Of a stretch of 14,636 nt of DNA, positions 8,530 to 14,636 are shown in pieces. The notes beneath the pieces are model-generated. The model searched no databases. It worked only from the letters and a program-made list of their open reading frames with translations, and was not told where the DNA came from. Location of the stretch: assembly GCA_943324055.2 (NCBI GenBank), contig CALPKD020000005.1, positions 1-14,636 on the forward strand. Reading direction: 5' to 3'. The first letter of the stretch is position 1. The number at the start of each line of letters is the position of its first letter. The DNA is from Chitinophaga pinensis. GTDB lineage: Bacteria > Bacteroidota > Bacteroidia > Chitinophagales > Chitinophagaceae. The position numbers and the translations under genes are program-made.

Positions 8530-9882
8530 TTACTTCTTTTCCTCAAATAGTTTATCCTTGGCAACCACTTTTACCAATGATCCGTCCTTAAGCGTCTTAC
8601 TTACTGTAGAATAAGGACCAGTGATTACTTCATCCCCCACTTTTAACCCTATCACTTGTATATAGTTCAAGTCCTGGATATCTGTTTTTACTTTAACCAT
8701 CTTTACCTTGTTATCCTTTTGGAGTATAAATACTACTTCATTTAATTCATCTTCTTTAGCAGGATTAGCTGGAGCATCTTTTTCACTTGTCTTAGTGGCT
8801 ACTTTAGTGTCTTTCCCTTTACCTTCTTGATCTCTTGTTGTAACCGCATTTAGAGGTACAGAGATTACATTCACCTTAGACTTTGTTTGTATATCTGCAC
8901 TTGCAGTCATACCGGGCCTAAAAGGGAATACTGAGTTTTCTTTAATTAAATCCGTATAACTTTCTGCAAGCAATCTGATATGCACTTTATAGTTAGCAAC
9001 TTCAGTTGAACTACTAATACCTGAAGAAGAAGCCGTAACAGGGTTCGCTATTTTATAAACAATCCCTTTGAATTTTCTTTTATTATATGCATCTACTTCA
9101 ACAAGTGCAGTATCACCGATCTTAACTTTAGTGATATCATTTTCTCCCACATCCACTCTTACTTCAATGCTTTTCATATCAGCAACTCTCATCATTTCGG
9201 TACCCGCCATTTGAGCCGTACCCACTACTCTCTCCCCTTTCTTTACATTCATCAAACTGACGATTCCGTCCATTGGAGATACAATCGTAGTTCTAGCTAA
9301 GTCTTTTTCGGCTCTAGCTAATTGCGCTCTCACTCCTTGAATTTGCGCAGCACTACTTTTTATAGACTCTTGCGCACCAAAGTAGGCAGATTCTGCAGTA
9401 CGATACGCTTGTTCAGTTTGCTCATATTCTGCTCTAGAAACAATTTTTTCTGCAAATAATTTTTTGTAACGATCATTGGTTGACTTGGTATTCTCGTATG
9501 CAGTTTTTAAGCCACTTAAAGCCGACTTTACATTTTCGTATTGCGCTTTGACTTGATTTACACTAGCCGTCACTTGGTCCTTTTGTGAAGCATAAATATC
9601 AGCATATATTTTTGCTAATATTTGGCCCTTTGTCACCTTATCTCCTTCTTCTACAAATAAGCTCACGATTTCTCCAGAGATATCCGGGCTCACCTTCACT
9701 TCCACCTCAGGATATACTTTTCCACTTGCATTTACCGATTCAGTAATGGTTCTCAATTGAACTTTTTCGGATGTTACTTCCTCGCCTTTTTCTTTACCAA
9801 TCACCCCTGCTTTTTTTAGCCCTACCAAAAGAATGACCAAAGCTGCTAATCCTACTAATAGCCAAATTATCTTCTTATTCAT
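8530..9882 (-). CDS. Periplasmic adaptor (membrane fusion) protein, HlyD/MacA/RND type
   Basis: A 450-residue adaptor that would link an inner-membrane exporter to a TolC-type channel. One N-terminal membrane anchor (residues about 5-22) is followed by the first half of the biotinyl-lipoyl domain (about 58-92, with VSPDISGEIVSLFVEEGDKV). A long alpha-hairpin coiled coil covers about 98-195, and the returning lipoyl half is LARTTIVSPMDGIVSLMNVKKGE (196-217). Beta-barrel (about 235-345) and membrane-proximal domains follow. A charged, low-complexity insert rich in Lys, Asp, Thr and Ala (about 350-383) interrupts the C-terminal part. The gene is 44 bases after tolC and directly before a strong terminator. 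No ABC or RND pump gene follows, so the partner pump cannot be read from the context. MacA-like is the closest description. Confidence 0.88.
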   Translation of the reverse strand: MNKKIIWLLVGLAALVILLVGLKKAGVIGKEKGEEVTSEKVQLRTITESVNASGKVYPEVEVKVSPDISGEIVSLFVEEGDKVTKGQILAKIYADIYASQKDQVTASVNQVKAQYENVKSALSGLKTAYENTKSTNDRYKKLFAEKIVSRAEYEQTEQAYRTAESAYFGAQESIKSSAAQIQGVRAQLARAEKDLARTTIVSPMDGIVSLMNVKKGERVVGTAQMAGTEMMRVADMKSIEVRVDVGENDITKVKIGDTALVEVDAYNKRKFKGIVYKIANPVTASSSGISSSTEVANYKVHIRLLAESYTDLIKENSVFPFRPGMTASADIQTKSKVNVISVPLNAVTTRDQEGKGKDTKVATKTSEKDAPANPAKEDELNEVVFILQKDNKVKMVKVKTDIQDLNYIQVIGLKVGDEVITGPYSTVSKTLKDGSLVKVVAKDKLFEEKK

Positions 9883-9926
9883 ATTAATTTATTTTACTGC
9901 TGTTTATTGCTTTTTAATGCGATGCC

Positions 9927-11387
9927 TTATAATGACAAAGCTTCTCCTTTATAAAATTCCAAAAGTTTAATTCTAAACACATACTCATATTGAGCAGCCT
10001 TGAAATTTACTTTTGCTTTAAGAAAATTATTTTGATTATTTAATAATTCAATGGTACCCAACAAGCCTAATTCATATCTTTTTGATGCGAACTGGAAAGT
10101 CTTTTCTGCTGACACTACTGCTTTTTGTGTGGCATTTAATTTATTAGAAGCAACCACCGCATTCGAATAAGCAGCGTAGATATCCTGCTTTAATTTACGT
10201 TGCGTGTTCTCGGCTTGCAAGATTACACTTTTAAAATTGAGCTTAGATTGCTGATATGCAATCTTAGATTGATTCGCATTAAAAATTGGAACAGACAACT
10301 GGAACCCAAAACTTTGTCCAAAATTATTATTTAATTGATCTCCCCAGCCTTTCCATGCTGTACTAAATGTACGTGTTGCACTTACTGACTTGTAGATAGG
10401 ACTTTGAACATAGTATTTAGTGCCACTCATGTTTATAAACGGGGTCGCTGCATTAGGCGTACTAAATCCGCTTAACTCATAGCTAGAAACATATTTAAAA
10501 GAATTGGAGAAGTTAGTACTTAAGTTATATCCAAAACTTAATGAAGGGAAAAAACTTGCCTTAGCAACAGCTGTATTTTTTTGAGCTGCTTTTACACGCA
10601 ATGCAGCTGCTTTTACGTTAGGTAAATTTTGAGCGGCTAAAGTAAAAACATAATCAGGTTGCAAATCCGCAAAGGTTTGCATTTTTATCTTATCTACTGG
10701 CTGAACAATAATATCAAAAGATTGTCCTGCATCTAAATTTAATAATGCTTTTAAGCTTAATTTGCTTTGTTCCACATTCGACAATGCGGAGATCAACGTA
10801 CTGCTATCGTTTGCTAATTGCGTTTCCAATTCCAATAAATTCAATTCAGGGAGTAAGCCCACTTCTACTCTTTTCTTAGTAGCCAACAGCTGTTCCTTGG
10901 TTTGTAGAATTTGGATTTTTGCAATTTCCGATTGTTCGATAGTTGATAATACTTGTAAATAAAAAGTAGCAACACTCAATGAAATATCATTAGACGCCGT
11001 TTGCTTATCTGCCTCACTTGCTTGCCAACTTAAATTAGTTGCATCCGCAGCATTCTTTAACTTACCAGCATTAAATAACTGAACCCCTCCATTCAACCCA
11101 AAGTTGTTATATAAAAACTGGGTATTGGTAAATCCGTTCGTAGTTGGATCAATAGATCGTCCAATTCTGAGTCCCATTCCAGAAGAGCCATTAATAGTAG
11201 GTAGTTGGCTAGACTTAGCGGATTCAGCTTGCAATTTGGCTAACCTAGCTTGCACATCGGCTTGTTGAACAGATATATTATGCTGAATGGCATAAGCCAC
11301 ACAGGTTTGCAAATCCCATTGCGCCGGATCTTGTGCAAATAGGCTTAAAGAACTGCCAATTAAGAATAAGGAAAGTATGTATTTCAT
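9927..11387 (-). CDS. TolC-family outer-membrane efflux channel
   Basis: A 486-residue protein with a signal peptide (MKYILSLFLIGSSLSLFAQ, cleavage probably after SLFA). Two TolC/OEP repeats follow, the first about residues 20-230 (DLQTCVAYAIQHNISVQQADVQARLA at its start). The second starts with DYVFTLAAQNLPNVKAAALRVKAAQ and ends in the long helix with KRYELGLLGTIELLNNQNNFLKAKVNFKAAQYEYVFR. The long amphipathic helices and the strand region with many Asn, Ser and Thr fit a trimeric outer-membrane channel with a periplasmic alpha-barrel. It is the first gene of a two-gene unit with the adaptor 44 bases downstream. The ATG at 11387 gives a clean signal peptide and is preceded by a -7 element at 11419-11426. 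The exported substrate is unknown. Confidence 0.91.
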   Translation of the reverse strand: MKYILSLFLIGSSLSLFAQDPAQWDLQTCVAYAIQHNISVQQADVQARLAKLQAESAKSSQLPTINGSSGMGLRIGRSIDPTTNGFTNTQFLYNNFGLNGGVQLFNAGKLKNAADATNLSWQASEADKQTASNDISLSVATFYLQVLSTIEQSEIAKIQILQTKEQLLATKKRVEVGLLPELNLLELETQLANDSSTLISALSNVEQSKLSLKALLNLDAGQSFDIIVQPVDKIKMQTFADLQPDYVFTLAAQNLPNVKAAALRVKAAQKNTAVAKASFFPSLSFGYNLSTNFSNSFKYVSSYELSGFSTPNAATPFINMSGTKYYVQSPIYKSVSATRTFSTAWKGWGDQLNNNFGQSFGFQLSVPIFNANQSKIAYQQSKLNFKSVILQAENTQRKLKQDIYAAYSNAVVASNKLNATQKAVVSAEKTFQFASKRYELGLLGTIELLNNQNNFLKAKVNFKAAQYEYVFRIKLLEFYKGEALSL

Positions 11388-11418
11388 GTGTTTATTATTA
11401 GAACTCGATTTAACACAA

Positions 11419-11426
11419 CAAAAGTA
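11419..11426 (-). promoter_or_regulatory. Candidate promoter (-7 element) of the TolC-adaptor operon
   Basis: The minus strand reads TACTTTTG, a perfect TAnnTTTG match 31 bases before the tolC ATG. The -33 region has TTA at 11450-11448, one mismatch from TTG, with a 21-base spacer. It lies in the 155-base gap between the permease and tolC, where a new transcript is expected. Confidence 0.45.
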
Positions 11427-11542
11427 AACTAATATGGGCTAGTTGGCTAATTTTTAGACAGGCGGAAAGCCTTAAAGCATGAACAGCCATAAAACGATAT
11501 GAAAGGCTTAAAAGAAGGACCAATTAATAATCTCCGAGCTAT

Positions 11543-12883
11543 TTATAGGTCAGTTGAAATAAACTTTTTCTTGTAATAGAATAATCTATAAAGTACAAGT
11601 ACAATTGCCACTAGTATTATCGCGGTTAGCGCAGAATAGGGCTTGTCAATTACAACAGCTACTGCTACAAAAGCATAAGCCATGACAAATAAAACACAAA
11701 AAACAGGTGTCCATCTTTTTAGCGCCCCTGTGACACTCTCATCTCCTTGTTTTTTATTGCGCAGGATTAATAATGTGGCCGCCGAAGTACTCATTCCTAA
11801 GCAATCCAAAAAGATGCTAAAACTTAATACATCGTCCACCCCTTTTCCAAAAAATGTGACTAAAATAGTCGCGATGGCAAAAACGGTTAATCCTGGGACC
11901 AATGCATCTGTTTTAGGATGTTTCTTTTGAAAGATAGCAGGCAATACCTTATCCTCACTCATTGCAAACATCACTCTAGGATTACTCATTAAAATTACAT
12001 TTACATAAGCGAGTACACTTAATACCATTGCAAAATCAAAAACTTTAGCACCAAATTTTCCAAACCAAGCTTCAAATAAAAGGGAACCGATTGCATTTGC
12101 ATTTTTCATGTTATCAAACCCAATCACTTTTATGTACGTGTAATTGATTGCCAAGTATAAAAACAAAACAATCAAAATACCAGATACAATTCCGCGTTGC
12201 ATTGTATTTGCTGATTTTACCTCTGAACCAAAATTGATAGTTTGTTGATATCCACCGTAAGTAAAAAAAACTGCAACCAAACTTACCATTAACAAGAGTG
12301 CGCCATTGTTGCCATTATAAACATATACTTTCCCTTCATTCACTCCATGTATTGGAACCTGGACTCCTTTGAACAAAGAAGAAATCAATAAAACGATTAA
12401 ACTTATTTTCACAATCATCAATACGTTTTGGGTACGACTACTTGTTTTAAGTCATAGTAAATTGACAATATAAAACAGGCCAACAGATACGGAAGCCATG
12501 CAAACATTAAAAAAAGTACCAGATGGTTGACCAAATAATAAATCACTCACATAATCTGCACCAATTAAAGCAACAACAGCCAATGAAGCTGCGTTACTAA
12601 TTAAAATCAGCACATTGATAGTAAACCCAACGCCAGGATGATAACAATGCGCAAACACTTTATAATACCCACCCATCACTGGAAGACGTTGTCCAATTTC
12701 AGCATACGTTAATGCCCCAAACAAGGCAATGATTCCACCAATAATCCATGCACTAAAAAATATAAGTGGTGTGCCTGACTTAGCCGCAATGGTAGCAGGT
12801 GTTTTAAAAATACCCATTCCTATTACCAAACTAATCACGATCATGGTAAGACTAAAAAAATTGATGCCTTGTTTTTGTTTCAT
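11543..12883 (-). pseudogene. APC-family amino acid permease interrupted by an in-frame TGA at codon 144
   Basis: One continuous frame of 447 codons, normal length for an APC transporter, broken only by TGA at 12454-12452. The first part (143 residues) holds the APC start with SLVIGMGIFKTPATIAAKSG, GIIALFGALTYAEIGQRLPVMGG and the next helices. After the stop the same frame carries LKTSSRTQNVLMIVKISLIV and on to FISTDL (302 residues), with the remaining helices. The residues around the stop, NLL-stop-LK, match the NxLGxK pattern common in the family, so the lost residue was probably Gly (GGA to TGA). No start codon fits a separate downstream gene, since VLMIVKI is the interior of a helix. Possible explanations are a recent nonsense mutation, a sequence error or readthrough (the next base is C, a leaky context). 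Substrate unknown; a LAT/SteT-like exchanger is one possibility. Confidence 0.85.
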
Positions 12884-12936
12884 ACTAGGTTTAATTTACA
12901 AGGCCTCCAAACAGTTTGCCTCATGCTAATTGGTTA

Positions 12937-12967
12937 TAAATATAATTAAAATGAGCTTAGTTTTCAA
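12937..12967 (-). promoter_or_regulatory. Candidate promoter of the amino acid permease
   Basis: On the minus strand TTG (12967-12965) is followed after 20 bases by TATATTTA (12944-12937), one mismatch from TAnnTTTG. It lies 53 bases before the permease ATG. It is divergent from the receptor promoter at 12990-13018. The match is moderate in AT-rich DNA. Confidence 0.35.
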
Positions 12968-12989
12968 CAATGCGTTAATAATTAAACCA

Positions 12990-13018
12990 TTGAGTAGATT
13001 CATTTATCAATATGTTTG
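12990..13018 (+). promoter_or_regulatory. Promoter of the cobalamin riboswitch-receptor transcript
   Basis: TTG at 12990-12992, an 18-base spacer and TATGTTTG at 13011-13018 match the Bacteroidota TTG/TAnnTTTG promoter almost ideally. A start about seven bases downstream (near 13025) would put the whole riboswitch aptamer at the very 5' end of the mRNA, as expected. This is the best promoter in the window. Confidence 0.65.
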
Positions 13019-13029
13019 TTATGGAATTA

Positions 13030-13195
13030 GGTTCATTACAAATGATTAAAAGGGAATCCCGTTAAATTCGGGAGCTATTCCCGTAGCTGTAAGTTCTGCG
13101 CTAAGCGCAAGCAATGCAAAATATCCACTGAAGCAATTTGGGAAGGATGCATTGTTAAGAACAAGCCAGAAGACCTGCCTGATTAAATTATAACC
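13030..13195 (+). ncRNA. Cobalamin riboswitch aptamer, class I layout
   Basis: The conserved cobalamin core is visible: AAAAGGGAA at 13048-13056, TTCCCGTAGCTGTAAG at 13078-13093, CCACTG (13125-13130), GGGAAGG (13140-13146) and the B12 box AGCCAGAAGACCTGCC at 13164-13179. Helices that pair are GGGAA with TTCCC (13052-13056/13078-13082) and TCCCG with CGGGA (13057-13061/13069-13073, loop TTAAATT). GTTCT also pairs with AGAAC (13093-13097/13158-13162), and there is a TGCGC-TAA-GCGCA hairpin (13097-13109). CAATGC pairs with GCATTG (13112-13117/13149-13154). The last encloses the CCACTG...GGGAAGG arm, the peripheral arm of class I (adenosylcobalamin-type) aptamers. The outer limits rest on a short GGTT/AACC closing pair and are approximate. 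It lies upstream of a TonB-dependent receptor, the classic BtuB arrangement. Confidence 0.93.
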
Positions 13196-13199
13196 AACA

Positions 13200-13216
13200 G
13201 CTTTCGGGTAAAAAGC
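13200..13216 (+). other. Small hairpin just downstream of the aptamer
   Basis: GCTTT and AAAGC form a 5-bp stem with a CGGGTAA loop, 21 bases after the B12 box. Its position fits the regulatory hairpin whose loop docks onto the aptamer in cobalamin riboswitches (P13/L13), but I could not pair its loop convincingly with the aptamer loop TTAAATT. The role is therefore inferred from position only. Confidence 0.4.
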
Positions 13217-13247
13217 AAGGATTGTAACAAATTGATGAGCCCATACA

Positions 13248-13287
13248 AAAACAAATTATCGCTAGCCGGATAATGAAAATTTGTTTT
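13248..13287 (+). other. Hairpin in the riboswitch leader
   Basis: AAAACAAATT (13248-13257) and AATTTGTTTT (13278-13287) are perfect 10-base complements. The enclosed segment can add ATC/GAT pairing, or switch to a competing ATTATC/GATAAT stem (13255-13260/13269-13274). The right arm ends in TTTTC, so it is AT-rich and unlikely to stop transcription. It may act as a spacer element that brings the aptamer side close to the start-codon hairpin. Confidence 0.45.
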
Positions 13288-13330
13288 CACTATAGGTTCT
13301 CAACCCATTATGGTTCTCTTATTCCAGGAA

Positions 13331-13365
13331 GCTCATTGTTCACTCAAAAAAACAAAACAATGAGC
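13331..13365 (+). promoter_or_regulatory. Start-codon-sequestering hairpin (riboswitch expression platform)
   Basis: GCTCATTGTT (13331-13340) is the perfect reverse complement of AACAATGAGC (13356-13365), with a 15-base A-rich loop. The right arm contains the receptor ATG (13360-13362), so the closed hairpin would hide the initiation site. No poly-T follows, so the control is probably translational. ATGAGC at 13235-13240 can pair with the same left arm (six Watson-Crick plus two G-U pairs), a candidate anti-sequestor. Confidence 0.65.
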
Positions 13366-14636
13366 AAAAAATTAATCACGCTCTCGGTATGCCTTATCGC
13401 TGCCACCACCCTCGTCTTTGGACAACAAAAAGACAATTCAATCCCATTTTCAGACAGTGCCAACAACTTAGTGGAAGTAATTGTCACTGCAAACAAAATT
13501 GAACAGAAACAGAATAGCACAGGTAAAGTAGTCACAGTAATCAGTGCGGCTCAAATTCAGGCCAATGCAGGACGCAGTTTAGCACAAGTATTAACCGAAC
13601 AAGCCAGCCTTTACTTGCCTGGCGCACTCAGTAATGCAGGAACAGTACCCAGTATTTACATGCGTGGTGCATCCAGTGGAAGAACCTTAATCTTAATAGA
13701 TGGCGTTCCAGTTGGAGACCCATCCATGATTAGTAATGAATTTGATTTAAACCTTATTCCACTGGATCAAGTGGAAAGAGTAGAGATTTTAAAAGGGGCC
13801 CAATCCACCATTTACGGATCCGATGCAATTGGCGGTGTGATTAATATAATTACTAAGGCTAAAGTAAAAAAATCATGGAGCGGTTCCTATTCAGTAGGTA
13901 CTTTTGGTATTCAAAAAATGGATATCCAGCATTCCAAAACTTTTAATAAACTAAGCTACACCATTGGCTATGAGCAACAATCTGTAACAGGATTTTCAGC
14001 CGCATTTGACAAATCAAATAGTGGCACTTTTGACAAGGATAGCTATAAAAACAAAAGTTGGTTTGCGAATATTAATTATGCCATAAACGCAAATTGGAAT
14101 ATCAAGGCTTACACAAGGAGAACTTCATATAAAGCAGACATTGATTACGCAGCTTTTAAAGACGACAAGGATAACAAATTTAGCAATGCGACTGATATGA
14201 CTGGGGTTACATTGAGGTATAAAAAAGGGACCACCAGTTTTCAGTTTCAATACCAACTAAATAAACAAGATCGTCAATACCTAAATGATAGCGCAGACCA
14301 AACCTATACCATTTTTGAGAACAATCAGTATTGGGGAAAATCCCATTTTGCAGACATATACTATTCAAATACAATTACAAAAAATGTGCAGTGGATCATT
14401 GGAAGCGATTTCAGATATGGATCTTTTCATCAAACTTATGAATCTCTTGGAGAATGGGGGCCCTATAACTTTAATTTTATTGATACTTTTCAATACCAAA
14501 ATGCAATCTATACTTCTCTTATCTTGAATGACAATTCAAACCGATTGAATGTAGAAATCGGTGGTAGATATAACAAACATTCAAGTTATGGAAACAATCA
14601 AACCTTTACATTAAGTCCCTCGTTTAAACTGAATAA
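13360..14636 (+). CDS. btuB: TonB-dependent outer-membrane receptor, BtuB-like, probably for cobalamin; 3' end outside the window
   Basis: The first 425 codons of a receptor that continues past the right edge. A signal peptide (residues 1-21, ending TTLVFG) is followed by a TonB-box-like VEVIVTA (38-44). The plug domain covers about 50-168, with VVTVISAAQIQ, SIYMRGASSGRTLILIDGVPV, LDQVERVEILKGAQSTIYGSDAIGGVINIITK. Then come alternating aromatic/polar beta strands of the barrel (for example SYTIGYEQQS, WFANINYAINANW and VEIGGRYNKHS). It would import a ligand across the outer membrane using TonB energy. The ligand, cobalamin or a related corrinoid, is inferred from the riboswitch directly upstream. 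The plug is of the compact BtuB/siderophore type, with no SusC-type N-terminal carboxypeptidase-like domain. The ATG at 13360 gives the signal peptide and lies inside the sequestering hairpin. The frame stays open to the window end. Confidence 0.9.
   Translation, partial: MSKKLITLSVCLIAATTLVFGQQKDNSIPFSDSANNLVEVIVTANKIEQKQNSTGKVVTVISAAQIQANAGRSLAQVLTEQASLYLPGALSNAGTVPSIYMRGASSGRTLILIDGVPVGDPSMISNEFDLNLIPLDQVERVEILKGAQSTIYGSDAIGGVINIITKAKVKKSWSGSYSVGTFGIQKMDIQHSKTFNKLSYTIGYEQQSVTGFSAAFDKSNSGTFDKDSYKNKSWFANINYAINANWNIKAYTRRTSYKADIDYAAFKDDKDNKFSNATDMTGVTLRYKKGTTSFQFQYQLNKQDRQYLNDSADQTYTIFENNQYWGKSHFADIYYSNTITKNVQWIIGSDFRYGSFHQTYESLGEWGPYNFNFIDTFQYQNAIYTSLILNDNSNRLNVEIGGRYNKHSSYGNNQTFTLSPSFKLN

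Noticed and set aside
11466..11509. AAGCCTT/AAGGCTT inverted repeat after the permease as a terminator
   Set aside because: The stem is only seven pairs with a 29-base loop, and no T-run follows directly in the minus direction.
12420..12460. Selenocysteine insertion at the permease TGA
   Set aside because: No convincing SECIS-like hairpin can be drawn in the roughly 40 bases after the TGA, only a three-pair CTT/AAG, and APC permeases have no selenocysteine or cysteine need at this position.
13344..13535. Minus-strand open frame over the receptor start
   Set aside because: Antisense to the signal peptide and plug of the receptor; the composition is that of a shadow frame.

Overview
The window reads as a chromosomal segment of a Bacteroidota bacterium, most likely family Chitinophagaceae (Sediminibacterium-like, by impression only). 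The grounds are a gldK-gldL-gldM gliding/type IX secretion cluster, AT-rich sequence, no Shine-Dalgarno sequences before starts, several TAnnTTTG (-7) promoter elements, and a DUF4271-hemD gene pair. All ten complete reading frames end in TAA.

Layout. Positions 1-2194 (minus strand) hold gldK, gldL and the first 41 codons of gldM, the core and proton-driven motor of the type IX secretion/gliding machine. Positions 2337-6217 (minus) hold a tight three-gene unit: a DUF4271 membrane protein, uroporphyrinogen-III synthase (hemD) and a YyaL/SSP411-type thioredoxin-fold protein. hemW, the radical-SAM heme chaperone, is divergent at 6288-7415 (plus). It converges on gpsA (7438-8442, minus). A strong hairpin terminator at 8478-8510 separates gpsA from a TolC-adaptor pair (11387 down to 8530, minus), an exporter module with no inner-membrane pump beside it. 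At 11543-12883 (minus) lies an APC-family amino acid permease that is intact except for one in-frame TGA at codon 144.

The region 12884-13359 is the densest regulatory stretch. It has divergent promoters, a class-I-type cobalamin riboswitch, and a long leader ending in a perfect 10-bp inverted repeat that buries the start codon of the next gene. That gene, 13360 to the window end (plus), is a TonB-dependent outer-membrane receptor of BtuB type. The likely logic is that the riboswitch senses cobalamin and controls access to the receptor AUG through the hairpin, perhaps through an upstream competitor (ATGAGC at 13235-13240) for its left arm.

Most of the window is ordinary core-genome content. 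I see no mobile element, CRISPR array, tRNA, rRNA or clear novel defence or biosynthetic system. The points most worth a second look are the start-codon-sequestering riboswitch output, the lone in-frame TGA in the permease, the apparent absence of a lipobox in GldK, and the orphan TolC-adaptor pair.
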